A stretch of DNA of 64,000 nt from CAIWHR01 sp963724975. Lineage in GTDB: Bacteria; Pseudomonadota; Gammaproteobacteria; Burkholderiales; Casimicrobiaceae. The notes under the pieces were generated by a model. That model saw nothing but the letters and a program-made list of their open reading frames with translations. It was not told the origin of the DNA and did not search any database. The DNA lies in assembly GCA_963724975.1 (NCBI GenBank), contig CAVRXB010000005.1, positions 992,001 to 1,056,000 on the forward strand, in the 5' to 3' direction. The translations under genes and the position numbers were made by a program. Shown in pieces: positions 54,275-64,000 of the stretch (the stretch's first letter is position 1; each line of letters opens with the position of its first letter).

Positions 54275-55221
54275 TTGATGAGGCCGAGGGTCTTGGCCGA
54301 ATTGAGGTACTGCGGCGTGCGCTCCTTCATGAACGTCGGGACCATCTCCAGAGTGATATCGGTGACCTCGAAGCCGTCGTCCGTCATCCGTTTGCGAAGC
54401 TCCGGGTCCTTGTTGATCGCGTCCATCATATCGGACACCTGCTTGCGCACGGCAGGCGGCGTCGACTTCGGCACGCCGATGCCGCGATAGGCGCCGTCGA
54501 CCCAGTTGAATCCCAGCTCCTTGAAGGTTGGAACGTCGGGGAATTGCGGCAGGCGCTTCGCGGTTGCCACCGCGAGCATCCGCATCTTGCCTTTTTGCTG
54601 GATCGCGAGCGTCGAGTACGACATTGCCGCCGACACGTGGCCGCCGAGGATCGAGGAAATGAGGTCGCCCGTGCCCTTGAACGGAACGTAGGTCGTCTTG
54701 ACGCCGAGCTCGCGATCGAGCCGCACCTGCGCGACATGATTCGCGGTATTGGTCCCCGACCCCGCGATCGTGACCGCCTCCGGCTTGTCACGCGCGGCTT
54801 TGACGAGGTCGGCGAACGTCTTGAACGGGCTGTCCGCGGCGACGATCACCGCGTCCGGCGTGTAGTGAAAGAAATAGACCGGTGTGATGTCCTCGGTCTT
54901 GTATTGCGTTTCCGGCTCGAGTGGCTGCAGCACGATATGCGGCAAGTTGACGCCGATAATCGTGTGGCCGTCGCCCGGCATGTTGTTCATCTGCGACCAG
55001 GCGAGCGCGCCCCCCGCGCCGGCCTTGTTGATGACGATCATCTCCTGCTTGTATTTGGCGGAAAAGACCTGTGACTGCAGGCGCGCTGCAATATCGGACT
55101 CGCCCCCGGGCGCAAAGGGAATGACATATTGGACGGGCTTGTCGGGATACGCGACGGCGATCGGCGCCGCGGCCAATATCGCAAGACCCGCGAAGGCGCG
55201 AAACGAAGCAAGCAAACGCAT
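54271..55221 (-). CDS. Tripartite tricarboxylate transporter substrate-binding protein (Bug family)
   Basis: Periplasmic receptor of 316 aa with a Sec signal (ASFRAFAGLAILAAAPIAVA). Family blocks are YPDKPVQYVIPFAPGG, KAGAGGALAWSQM and PEAVTIAGSGTNTANH. The start ATG at 55219-55221 follows CAGGAGACGCC. The TctA/TctB membrane genes are not adjacent. Orphan Bug proteins are abundant in betaproteobacteria and bind carboxylates or amides. Ligand unknown. Confidence 0.92.
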   Translation of the reverse strand: MRLLASFRAFAGLAILAAAPIAVAYPDKPVQYVIPFAPGGESDIAARLQSQVFSAKYKQEMIVINKAGAGGALAWSQMNNMPGDGHTIIGVNLPHIVLQPLEPETQYKTEDITPVYFFHYTPDAVIVAADSPFKTFADLVKAARDKPEAVTIAGSGTNTANHVAQVRLDRELGVKTTYVPFKGTGDLISSILGGHVSAAMSYSTLAIQQKGKMRMLAVATAKRLPQFPDVPTFKELGFNWVDGAYRGIGVPKSTPPAVRKQVSDMMDAINKDPELRKRMTDDGFEVTDITLEMVPTFMKERTPQYLNSAKTLGLIK

Positions 55222-55414
55222 GGCGTCTCCTGATGAGACCGGGTATCGAACGAGGCCCGGACGCACAGTCTAACGCCCTCGCCCGGCGGATTCCACGCTG
55301 CACGAGTGCGCCCCGCCACACCGGTGGTAGCGCATAATTGAACGGTCGGCTGGAGCGCCGCAGCGACACGCAACGTCGGTTTCGCCCGGCCGCATCGAAA
55401 CGCACGGAGGACAG

Positions 55415-55828
55415 ATGAGCAATACGCTGCGCAGGGTCGATTACTTCTACGTGATGGTGCCGAACCGAGCCGGCCAGGGCGCGAAGATCATGGCCGCGCT
55501 TGCGAAGGAAGGCGTCAATCTGCTCGCCTTCTCCGGGTTTCCGAGCGGGGGCAAAGCCCAGCTCGACCTAATGCCGGAGAACGGCGCGAAATTCCGGAAG
55601 GCCGCGAAAAAACTCGGCCTCAAGGTTTCCAAGCGCAAGACGGGATTCCTCTACCACGCGGACGACCGCGTCGGCGCGATGACCGGAGTTTTGGCCAAGC
55701 TCGCGGCTGCGAAGATCAACGTCACCGCGATCGACGCGGTCGGAAGCGGCAAGGGCCGCTTCGGGGCGATTTTCTGGGTGAAACCGAACGCCGTCGCAAA
55801 GGCGGCAAAAGCGCTCGGCGCGAAGTGA
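55415..55828 (+). CDS. ACT-domain protein
   Basis: Protein of 137 aa with two ACT-like halves: about 8-70 (YFYVMVPNRAGQGAKIMAAL) and about 78-130 (YHADDRVGAMTGVLAKLAAA, ITAIDAV-like end). No catalytic domain is fused. ACT modules bind amino acids and signal to partner enzymes; a partner is not evident here. The start ATG follows CGGAGGACAG. The C-terminal third is Lys/Ala-rich. Confidence 0.8.
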   Translation: MSNTLRRVDYFYVMVPNRAGQGAKIMAALAKEGVNLLAFSGFPSGGKAQLDLMPENGAKFRKAAKKLGLKVSKRKTGFLYHADDRVGAMTGVLAKLAAAKINVTAIDAVGSGKGRFGAIFWVKPNAVAKAAKALGAK

Positions 55829-55880
55829 GGGCGTCACCCGGCGCGTTGAAAGCACGCGCCGGCACGATCGTGGCAAGTTC

Positions 55881-55920
55881 GGGACCGCCGCCGGCTGGCG
55901 GCTTTCGCCCCGGCGGTCCC
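55881..55920. terminator. GC stem-loop after the ACT-domain gene
   Basis: GGGACCGCCG (55881-55890) pairs with CGGCGGTCCC (55911-55920) around a 20-nt loop. It lies 53 nt after the ACT gene stop and before the CorA-like gene. No strong U-tract follows, so termination efficiency is uncertain. Confidence 0.5.
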
Positions 55921-55961
55921 TGACGCGCTCCGAACAATGGACAGGGGAGGCGACCATATCC

Positions 55962-57611
55962 ATGGAGCTGCAGGGCGACCGCAAGCTCGTCCGTCATTTC
56001 CGCCAGATCCTGCTCTGGCCGCTGCAACTCGCGCCGATCCGCGCGGGCGCGCAGATTCAGGAGCACTGGAATCTGCTGGAACGGGAAAGCGCCGGAAATC
56101 CGTGGGGCGAGGTTCGTGACGAATTCAGCTGCGCTCCCGGGGAATTCCAGCAACGGCATTACAGCGAATTCGTCACCTTTCTGCCCTACGTCCGCCGCTT
56201 TCTGTATGGCGACGCAAGGGGCCGCGGCACCGCCAACGCCAGCGAATCGCCGATTCGCGTCTTCCGCCGCAAAGACGTGACAAAGGTACGGATGACGTAC
56301 CCGGGCTCTGTCTGGGCGCCGGCTGCGTTCAACGTCGCGCATGTCGATCTGTGCTTCTTCTACGACATCGATGTCGTCATCCTGGTCGTCGAGATTTTCG
56401 CGGACGATGTCGAACTGGCGCAGGCGCAGGACACGATGTACCGATTCGGCCGGGCGTATCCGAATTACTGGGAAGAGGATTGCACGGGCGGCAACTGCCT
56501 TGAACGCGTGGAGTGGCTTGCGGCCGACGACAAGGTGCTGTCGGTTTCCGACTACGAGCACCGCGACCAATACCTGTCCTTTGTCGGCCGTTACCGTGCG
56601 CCGCGCTTCGCCTCCCACTGGGAGTTTTTGCTGAAGCCGCTGGTGCCGGATCATTCCGAGGAGAAGGGTCTCATTCGCTACAGCCAGGTCGAGTACAGCC
56701 GCATGCCATTGATGGCCTACTTCGCGATGGACGATGCGCGGGCGCTGACCCGTGCCGATTTTGTGCGCCTCGGCCTCGTCACCAGGTCGGGCGCGTCCGA
56801 TGCGCTGCCCTATTCGGAACGCTACGTGCAGGATTTCGAAAGCCGCTATTGCTTCGACCAGTTCTGGAACGAGCAGCGGATCGGCCGCCCGGGAACAAGG
56901 TTCCTGTCCTGCGGACACTCCTTCGCAATGGTCGGCGACGCCAGCGAGCGCTTCTTCGTTGATCGAGACGCCGGGCTGCTTGGACAGTTCCGGCATCAGT
57001 ATTTCCTGCTGTTCCTGATTCCGCATTTCCACAAGGCCGCGCTCTTGATGCTCTCCGACCGCATGGTCGACGCGCTCAACAAGCTCGACATCCGCAATGC
57101 CGAATCGGTCAAGCAATTCAAGCGCACGATCCGCCATCTGCTGGAGATCTTCCTGCGCTTCACCCACCGGTACTGGTTCCACGAAGTCTCCGATCAGCCA
57201 CAGGCAAGAGAGCTCTACCGGATGACCGCCAGCTTCCTCGGCAGCGACCGGCTTTACGCCGAGACCCGTGACGAGATCGCGGACATGAGCGAGTATCTGG
57301 AGGGCGACACGCTGCGCCGGCAGGCCAATACGGTCGTGCGCCTGACCGTCGTCACGACGTTTGGGCTCATCGGCACCGTCGCCACGGGCTTTCTCGGGAT
57401 GAACCTGCTCTCGCTGGCGGATTCCACGCTCGCGGAGAAGGTGGGCTACTTTTTCCTGGTGTTGATACCGACAACCGTGGTGACGTTCTACACGATCGTC
57501 AAATCCAAGCGACTGTCAGACTTCCTCGAGGCGATCTCGGACGAACGGTTGCCGACGTCGTCCAAATTCAGGACATTGCTGGACGTCTGGAAAACGGACC
57601 CCAACCCCTGA
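55962..57611 (+). CDS. Long CorA-like membrane protein with a large N-terminal domain
   Basis: Protein of 549 aa. The last ~70-100 residues resemble CorA: TM1 TFGLIGTVATGFLGMNL with the pore motif GMN (479-481), a short loop, TM2 YFFLVLIPTTVVTFYTIV and a basic tail. CorA proteins are usually about 320 aa; here about 380 soluble residues precede the helical stalk. They include FLPYVRRFLYGD, FFYDIDVVILVVEIF and HFHKAALLMLSDRM. It is probably an inner-membrane divalent-cation channel or a relative. The ribosome-binding site GGGGAGG is somewhat distant (11 nt). Confidence 0.72.
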   Translation: MELQGDRKLVRHFRQILLWPLQLAPIRAGAQIQEHWNLLERESAGNPWGEVRDEFSCAPGEFQQRHYSEFVTFLPYVRRFLYGDARGRGTANASESPIRVFRRKDVTKVRMTYPGSVWAPAAFNVAHVDLCFFYDIDVVILVVEIFADDVELAQAQDTMYRFGRAYPNYWEEDCTGGNCLERVEWLAADDKVLSVSDYEHRDQYLSFVGRYRAPRFASHWEFLLKPLVPDHSEEKGLIRYSQVEYSRMPLMAYFAMDDARALTRADFVRLGLVTRSGASDALPYSERYVQDFESRYCFDQFWNEQRIGRPGTRFLSCGHSFAMVGDASERFFVDRDAGLLGQFRHQYFLLFLIPHFHKAALLMLSDRMVDALNKLDIRNAESVKQFKRTIRHLLEIFLRFTHRYWFHEVSDQPQARELYRMTASFLGSDRLYAETRDEIADMSEYLEGDTLRRQANTVVRLTVVTTFGLIGTVATGFLGMNLLSLADSTLAEKVGYFFLVLIPTTVVTFYTIVKSKRLSDFLEAISDERLPTSSKFRTLLDVWKTDPNP

Positions 57612-57637
57612 CGCCCGCGACGGCGAACTGTCAGCAG

Positions 57638-58258
57638 CTACGCGTAGAGCCGGCCCCCGCCCGACGACTCGTCGGGAAACGGGTGCGCGAGACTGCCGTC
57701 GTCGCCGTTCGCCACCGTGGCGATGTCGAACGTCGCACTCAAGTCGGCACGCAACCGGCGGATGAACGTTTCGGCGCTCGGCGAGGCGCTGCCCGCCAGG
57801 TGAACGACGAAGTGGCGAGCGACATCCGGCGCGATGGAATCGAGAACGAAAATTCCAGCGCCGATCAACGGGTCAAGCTCCGGAAATGCACCGTCCGGTG
57901 CAACCAGGTACACGAACTGCGTGTCCTGGTGACACGATGCAATCTCGGCCACCGATTTCCGCCACGGCGCCGGGATCGGCGGCAGCCCTTGCGCTTCGCT
58001 GCGCGCCAGCGCCTTCAGAAGCGAGCGGCCGATTTCGGTCCGGAGGGCGGCGACCGTCACGCCGCGGGCGCGCAGAAACGCCTTGAGCGAGAACTCGAGG
58101 CCCTGAGCGGCGGCGTGATAGGCGACCTGCGCGTCGGCGCACGGGATTCGATGCTGCCGGCAAAGCGTGTGCGCAACGCGCAGATAATCATGCCCGTAGC
58201 GCCAATAGGCAAGCGGCGACGTGCGCCGCGCCTCGTTGTCCGTCGTGGAAATAATCAT
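57638..58258 (-). CDS. Hypothetical HEPN-like protein
   Basis: Protein of 206 aa. The N-terminal half contains YWRYGHDYLRVAHTL and AYHAAAQGLEFSLKAFLRARG, a pattern like HEPN-type helical proteins (E-x-x-LKA-x-L). The canonical R-x4-6-H RNase motif is not obvious. No membrane segment. The start ATG follows GAGGGGGAGTCGCG. Convergent with the CorA-like gene and downstream of metH; no toxin or antitoxin partner is seen. Confidence 0.6.
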   Translation of the reverse strand: MIISTTDNEARRTSPLAYWRYGHDYLRVAHTLCRQHRIPCADAQVAYHAAAQGLEFSLKAFLRARGVTVAALRTEIGRSLLKALARSEAQGLPPIPAPWRKSVAEIASCHQDTQFVYLVAPDGAFPELDPLIGAGIFVLDSIAPDVARHFVVHLAGSASPSAETFIRRLRADLSATFDIATVANGDDGSLAHPFPDESSGGGRLYA

Positions 58259-58368
58259 CGCGACTCCCCCTCTGCGGATTCGGAACGGAACAAGGGACTG
58301 TGAACCTTCCCTTTTGGGGCGGGTCGATGCCCGGATGACGTCAGGGTTTTGGCGCCAAGTAGCGGCGC

Positions 58369-58393
58369 AAAAAAAGCCCACTATCCTGTTGGG
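58369..58393 (-). terminator. Weak candidate terminator downstream of metH
   Basis: On the minus strand CCCA...TGGG forms a short stem, followed by GC and seven T. It is about 40 nt beyond the metH stop. The stem is only four base pairs, so confidence is low. Confidence 0.35.
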
Positions 58394-58433
58394 TCGCGCG
58401 TGGCAGGCGAAGTTCCATAATTTTCGCGGCGAT

Positions 58434-61070
58434 TTACGCCGTAACCGATTGCTCCCGGCGCGCCACATCGGCCCGCTGGTCGTCGCCTATTGGCCCCACC
58501 GCGAAGTACGTTGCCTCGGGATGCGCCAAATAGAATCCCGAGACCGAGGACGCAGGGAGCATCGCGAAATTTTCTGTCAGCGACATCCCGATTTCCTGCG
58601 CGTGCAAGAGATCGAACAACGGCGCCTTGACCGCGTGGTCCGGACAGGCGGGATATCCCGGCGCCGGACGGATACCGCGGTATTCCTCGCCGATCAGGGC
58701 GTGGGCGTCGAGTGATTCGCTGGGCGCGTAGCCCCACAACTCGCGGCGCACCTTGCGATGAAGCCATTCCGCAAACGACTCGGCGAGGCGGTCGGCGAGC
58801 GCCTTTAGCATGATCGCCGAGTAATCGTCGTTGCGGGCCTCGAATTCGGCGACTTTTGCGTCAATGCCGAGCCCGGCCGTCACCGCAAAGGCGCCGACGT
58901 AATCCGCAAGACCGGAGGACTTCGGAGCGACGAAATCGGCGAGGCAGTAGTTGGGCTTGCCGGCGGGGCGCTCGTTCTGCTGGCGCAGGTTGCGCCACGT
59001 GAGGACAACATCAGTTCGCGACTCGTCCGCATAGAGGACGATATCGTCGCCCAGGGCGCCCGCGGGCAGTAGCGCGACCACGCCGCTGGCCGTGAGCCAG
59101 CGGCCCTCGACGATCTGCTTCAGCATCGCCTGCCCTTCGGCCAATACATTGCGCGCCGCCGCGCCGACGATTGGATCATCGAGGATCGCCGGATAAGGTC
59201 CGCTCAATTCCCATGTCTGGAAAAACGGGCCCCAATCGATCAGCGCTGCAAGCTCGCGCAGGTCGACGTTGCGGATTTCGCGCCGACCGATGAACGTCGG
59301 GACCGGCGGCGCGTAATGCGCCCAATCCGCGTGGTATGCGTTGGCTCGCGCCGCGGCGATTCCGATCAGCGCCGGCCCCTTCTTGCTTGCGTGCTGGACA
59401 CGGATTCGCTCGTAGTCGGCGGCGACTTCGGCAATGTACGCCGGACGGTGGTCGTCTGAAATGAGATTGCTCGCCACCGAAACCGCCCGTGAGGCGTCCG
59501 GCACGTAAACCGTCGCTCCGTCGTAATTGGGCGCGATCTTCACCGCCGTATGGATGCGCGACGTGGTCGCGCCGCCGATCAGAAGCGGCTGCGTCATGCC
59601 GAGCCGCTTCATTTCATGCGCGACATGCGCCATTTCTTCGAGCGACGGCGTGATCAGGCCGGACAGCCCGACCAGATCGGCGCCGCGCTCGACCGCCGTT
59701 TCGAGGATCTTCTTCGCCGGTACCATTACGCCCAGGTCGATGACCTCGAAATTGTTGCACTGGAGCACGACGCCGACGATGTTCTTGCCGATGTCGTGCA
59801 CGTCCCCCTTGACGGTGGCCATGACGACGGTTCCTTTTGGTTTCGACATCACGCCGGACGCCACCTTCTCGGCTTCGATGAAAGGCACGAGGTGGGCGAC
59901 CGCCTGCTTCATCACGCGCGCGCTCTTGACGACTTGCGGCAGGAACATCTTGCCCGCGCCGAACAGGTCGCCGACGACATTCATCCCGTCCATCAGCGGC
60001 CCTTCGATCACCTGGATCGGGCGCGCGAATTTGCGCCGCGCCTCCTCGGTATCCTCAACGACATACGTTGTGATGCCGCGGACGAGGGCATGCGACAGGC
60101 GCTCCTCGACCGTGCCTGCCCGCCACGTGAGATCCTCGCTGCTCACTTTCCCGTGCGCCTTGACGGTCTCGGCGAACGTGACGAGCCGCTCGGTCGCGTC
60201 CGGGCGTCGATTGAGCACCACATCCTCGACGCGCTCGCGGAGCTCCGGCGGAATCTCGTCGTACACGCCGAGCTGTCCGGCGTTGACGATGCCCATCGAC
60301 ATTCCCGCGCGAATCGCGTGGTACAGGAAGACTGTGTGGATCGCCTCGCGCACCGGCTCGTTGCCGCGGAACGAAAAGCTCACGTTCGAGACGCCGCCCG
60401 ACACCTTCGCATGCGGGAGATGCTGGCGGATCCAGCGCGTCGCGTTGATGTAGTCGACCGCGTAGTTATTGTGCTCCTCGATCCCCGTCGCAATCGCAAA
60501 GATGTTCGGGTCGAAAACGATATCCTCCGGCGGGAACGAGACGTTGCGCGTCAGAAGCTCGTACGCGCGCCGGCAGATCTCGACTTTGCGTTCGAACGTG
60601 TCGGCTTGGCCTTTTTCGTCGAACGCCATCACGATCGCCGCCGCGCCGTAGCGCCTCACAAGCTGCGCCTGACGCAGGAACTCGGCCTCGCCTTCTTTCA
60701 TCGAAATCGAATTGACGATGCCCTTTCCCTGCACGCACTTGAGCCCCGCCTCGATCACCTCCCACTTGGAAGAGTCGATCATCACCGGAACGCGGGCGAT
60801 GTCGGGCTCGGAGGCGATGAGGTTCATGAAACGGGTCATCGCCGCTTTCGAGTCCAGCATGGCTTCGTCCATGTTGACATCGATGATCTGCGCGCCTGCC
60901 GTCACCTGTTGTCGCGCGACTTCTACGGCGCCCGCGAAGTCCCCTGCGAGAATCAGCTTCGCAAATGCACGCGAGCCGGTGACGTTCGTGCGTTCGCCGA
61001 CATTCACGAACAGCGAATCGTCGCCAATGTTGAGCGGCTCGAGGCCGGCCAGGCGCATCACGCGGGACAT
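58434..61070 (-). CDS. metH: Methionine synthase, cobalamin-dependent, methyl-THF/B12/activation part
   Basis: Protein of 878 aa covering the C-terminal modules of MetH. The pterin-binding barrel is about 10-290 (NVGERTNVTGSRAF; IDVNMDEAMLD; SSKWEVIEAGL). The B12 cap and binding domain follow, with the cobalt-ligand His in DVHDIG (H425) and SGLITPSL. The AdoMet activation domain begins near 620 and shows RPAPGYPACPDH. The homocysteine-binding module is a separate upstream gene, an arrangement common in Burkholderiales. It transfers methyl from 5-methyl-THF via cobalamin. Confidence 0.95.
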   Translation of the reverse strand: MSRVMRLAGLEPLNIGDDSLFVNVGERTNVTGSRAFAKLILAGDFAGAVEVARQQVTAGAQIIDVNMDEAMLDSKAAMTRFMNLIASEPDIARVPVMIDSSKWEVIEAGLKCVQGKGIVNSISMKEGEAEFLRQAQLVRRYGAAAIVMAFDEKGQADTFERKVEICRRAYELLTRNVSFPPEDIVFDPNIFAIATGIEEHNNYAVDYINATRWIRQHLPHAKVSGGVSNVSFSFRGNEPVREAIHTVFLYHAIRAGMSMGIVNAGQLGVYDEIPPELRERVEDVVLNRRPDATERLVTFAETVKAHGKVSSEDLTWRAGTVEERLSHALVRGITTYVVEDTEEARRKFARPIQVIEGPLMDGMNVVGDLFGAGKMFLPQVVKSARVMKQAVAHLVPFIEAEKVASGVMSKPKGTVVMATVKGDVHDIGKNIVGVVLQCNNFEVIDLGVMVPAKKILETAVERGADLVGLSGLITPSLEEMAHVAHEMKRLGMTQPLLIGGATTSRIHTAVKIAPNYDGATVYVPDASRAVSVASNLISDDHRPAYIAEVAADYERIRVQHASKKGPALIGIAAARANAYHADWAHYAPPVPTFIGRREIRNVDLRELAALIDWGPFFQTWELSGPYPAILDDPIVGAAARNVLAEGQAMLKQIVEGRWLTASGVVALLPAGALGDDIVLYADESRTDVVLTWRNLRQQNERPAGKPNYCLADFVAPKSSGLADYVGAFAVTAGLGIDAKVAEFEARNDDYSAIMLKALADRLAESFAEWLHRKVRRELWGYAPSESLDAHALIGEEYRGIRPAPGYPACPDHAVKAPLFDLLHAQEIGMSLTENFAMLPASSVSGFYLAHPEATYFAVGPIGDDQRADVARREQSVTA

Positions 61071-61127
61071 GAGGGAAGGCTCGCCGTCGATGTTCTCGCT
61101 CGCGCACGCGCGACGCGAGGCAATGCT

Positions 61128-62165
<1,038 letters not shown>

Positions 62166-62314
62166 GGCGAGATTGCGGCGGTGCGTCGATATGAATTCTA
62201 GCATCGGCATATAAGAGGGCGGCCGCCTGGGCGTGGCACGATGGAAGCGATCAGTTATATCGCCCAAACGATGCGGCATAACCAGGGTTTTCTGCACATG
62301 GTAAATTTGCAGGC

Positions 62315-62701
62315 ATGAAGCACTTGAAACCCCGGGAAGCCGTCAAGTTTCTGGAGGAAAATCCATCCGCGGTGTTCATCGACTGCCGCAGCGAGATGGA
62401 GTATTTCTTCGTCGGCCATCCTGTGGGCGCACATCACGTCGCATGGAACGACGGACCCGATTGGGACATCAATCCGCATTTCGTCGGCCAGGTGAAGAAG
62501 GTCACCAGCGCCAATCGGCCCGTCGTGCTCATATGCCGCAGCGGACATCGTTCGATCGACGCTGGAATGGCGCTCGAAAAGGCCGGCTTCGCCGAGGTCT
62601 ACAACGTTCTCGAAGGATTCGAAGGCCCGCTCGACGAGGACCACCACCGCGGGACGCTCTCCGGCTGGCGCAAGGAAGGCCTGCCGTGGGAGCAGCTTTG
62701 A
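62315..62701 (+). CDS. Rhodanese-like domain protein
   Basis: Single-domain sulfurtransferase of 128 aa. The active-site loop is CRSGHRS (C74) and the CH2A-like region is FIDCRSEMEYFFVGHPVGA. It may move sulfane sulfur or serve as a phosphatase-like relative; the six-residue loop favours sulfurtransferase. It is divergent from the metH genes, sharing about 150 bp of promoter sequence. Confidence 0.88.
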   Translation: MKHLKPREAVKFLEENPSAVFIDCRSEMEYFFVGHPVGAHHVAWNDGPDWDINPHFVGQVKKVTSANRPVVLICRSGHRSIDAGMALEKAGFAEVYNVLEGFEGPLDEDHHRGTLSGWRKEGLPWEQL

Positions 62702-62781
62702 TCTAGGCCGCGCGCGCGGTCAGGACGCGATCCCGGCAATCCGGGCACAATGTCGACGTCGCATTCCGACGTTGACTCGCA

Positions 62782-63538
62782 ATGGCCGCGTACGGCCGCC
62801 TCTGCACGCTCTTCCACGACGCCGACAAGCCACGCGCCTCCGATGCCGAGGCCGCGTGGTACGCCGAGCGCCTGCCTCGGGACTCGGGACCGTCGCTCGA
62901 AGTGATGTCGGGATCGGGCCGCCTGCTGATCCCGTTGTTGCAGCAAAGCCGCAACGTCCACGGCGCTGATCTTTCACCCGCGATGATCGCAAGCTGCGAG
63001 GCGCGGCTTTCTGCCAACGGTCTCGCAACTCCGCTTTTCAGGCAGGATGTGGTGACGCTGAACCTGCCGTTCCGTTATGTCGCCGCCATTGTCGCGGCCG
63101 GATCGTTTCAGTTGTTGACGGACCCGCTCGCGGCGCAGAAGGCACTCGAACGGATCCGCGCACATCTCGTCGATCCGGGCTCTGCTGTTGATGGATATCT
63201 ACGTTCCCGCCGAAGCCGCGCATCCGCCGGGCGCGCCGGTGGTGCAGGTGCAGACCGTCACGCTCCCCGACGGCACGAAGATCGCGCGGCGTTCGGAAGT
63301 GTTCGTCGATGTCGACGGCCGGCGCATCGACATCAAGAGCCGCTACGAGCAGCGCGAGCGCGCGACGATCAGCGCGCGCGAGGATGAGTCGCTCGCCTTC
63401 ACCTGGTACACCGAGGACGAAATCGCCGCGCTGCTAAAAGATGCGGGATATCGCGACGTGATCATCGGGCCGCCCGCATGGGTGTCGGATGATGCGCCGG
63501 ACGGCGAGCGGAGGTTTTCGGTGAGCGCGAAGGCGTGA
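62782..63538 (+). CDS. Class I SAM-dependent methyltransferase (one frameshift)
   Basis: Methyltransferase of about 251 aa after repair. Motif I is SLEVMSGSGRLLIPLL, followed by VHGADLSPAMI and the acidic motif II, then VAAGSFQLLTD. An extra base near 63184-63189 shifts frame; repaired it reads LVDPGSALMDIYVPAEAAHP. The C-terminal part (FTWYTEDEIAALLKDAGYRDV) is typical of this fold. No strong ribosome-binding site precedes the ATG. Target unknown. Confidence 0.8.
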
Positions 63539-63549
63539 GCGCCTCCGTG

Positions 63550-64000
63550 TCAAAGGGAAAGTGACATGTACACGACGCCGGGCAGCGGATTGACGTAATA
63601 CGCTGCGCACTCGCGAAACCCGTGCTTCGCATAAAGCGCGCGCGCCTCGGCCATCCACTCGAGCGTATCGAGCTTGAGCTCCGAATACCCGATCGTCCGC
63701 GCCTGGTCGACCAACATCGTGACCAATCGCCCGCCCCAGCCTTCCTTGCGCGCTGCGGGCCGCACATATAGACGCTTCACTTCTCCCACGCTGCCTGGCG
63801 GCAACGGCAACGCGACATCCGCATCGAGCGGTCGCAATGCGATGCACGCAAACGCCTCATCCGGCTCGCCCGCGAGCAACAGGCGTCCGCGCGGACGAGC
63901 ATAGGCGCCGGGGAGTGTCGCGAGCTCGCGGTCGAAATCCTGAAAGCACAGGTCGACTTGCAACCACTTCGCGTACTCGACGAAAAGCGCGCGCGCGAAT
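63550..64000 (-). CDS. GNAT family N-acetyltransferase, N-terminus beyond the window edge
   Basis: Acetyl-CoA-binding motif A is VKRLYVRPAARKEGWGGRL, followed by the C-terminal YAKHGFRECAAYYVNP. The reading frame is open to base 64000 and continues the family pattern (FVEYAKWLQVDLCFQDFDR), so the internal TTG at 63961-63963 is not the true start. Homologues act as small-molecule or protein acetyltransferases; substrate unknown. Confidence 0.82.
   Translation of the reverse strand, partial: FARALFVEYAKWLQVDLCFQDFDRELATLPGAYARPRGRLLLAGEPDEAFACIALRPLDADVALPLPPGSVGEVKRLYVRPAARKEGWGGRLVTMLVDQARTIGYSELKLDTLEWMAEARALYAKHGFRECAAYYVNPLPGVVYMSLSL

Noticed and set aside
57638..58258. Toxin-antitoxin or defence module
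   Set aside because: No second small gene, no RNase motif and no neighbouring defence genes; only the helical pattern is suggestive.
62166..62314. A SAM, SAH or cobalamin riboswitch upstream of metH
   Set aside because: I looked for conserved riboswitch cores in the 150-bp leader and saw none. The leader is also short for a cobalamin switch.

Overview
The window is a GC-rich chromosomal segment, most likely from a betaproteobacterium of or near Burkholderiales. Supporting signs are a methionine synthase split into two genes, a solute-binding protein of the tripartite tricarboxylate (Bug) family, Liv-type and TRAP-type uptake systems for organic acids, UDP-muramoyl-tripeptide ligase Mpl, and REP-like palindromes typical of that order. 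No rRNA, tRNA, CRISPR array, phage or transposase gene was recognised.

Bases 1-15,167 (minus strand) hold two catabolic transcription units. The first is a branched-chain-amino-acid-type ABC importer (livK, livH, livM, livG, livF). The second is a ~10 kb run: CoA-acylating-type aldehyde dehydrogenase, citryl-CoA-lyase-like protein, thiamine-diphosphate enzyme, TIM-barrel isomerase, TRAP transporter P-Q-M, Gfo/Idh dehydrogenase and AroE-like dehydrogenase. An IclR regulator (15.4 kb) diverges from it. It is followed by an HPPD-like protein, a dehydroshikimate-dehydratase-like TIM barrel and an aldo/keto reductase. Together these look like an inducible pathway for an unidentified, perhaps shikimate-related, acid.

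Bases 19-33 kb are mostly housekeeping or accessory: DUF1684, 5'-nucleotidase, ornithine aminotransferase, YqiA-like esterase, two TPR/O-GlcNAc-transferase-like proteins flanking mpl, an MFS carrier, arylamine N-acetyltransferase, and a two-subunit molybdenum hydroxylase.

Bases 33-46 kb carry a proteobacterial dedicated sortase system in two blocks. The histidine kinase and response regulator lie at 33.0-35.5 kb. The VIT/VWA sortase target and class GN sortase lie at 43.2-46.0 kb. Between them are a hydratase, a LysR/azoreductase pair, a pirin, a secreted astacin-type protease with two C-terminal repeats, and a ketoglutarate-semialdehyde-type dehydrogenase.

Bases 46-64 kb hold a GFA protein, a second hydratase, an orphan SBP_bac_5 protein, a TetR/sterol-desaturase pair with twin operators, a thiolase whose stop codon overlaps a 267-bp MITE-like element, an inositol-dehydrogenase-like enzyme, a cupin/Bug-SBP pair, an ACT protein, an unusually long CorA-like protein, a HEPN-like protein, split metH, a rhodanese, a methyltransferase and a GNAT protein cut by the window edge.

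A technical point dominates interpretation. Eleven genes carry single-base frameshifts, about 18 in all, of which 16 are extra bases. Each is repaired by one base to a continuous family-like protein. This pattern suggests uncorrected sequencing errors rather than decay, so those genes are annotated here over their full reconstructed length.
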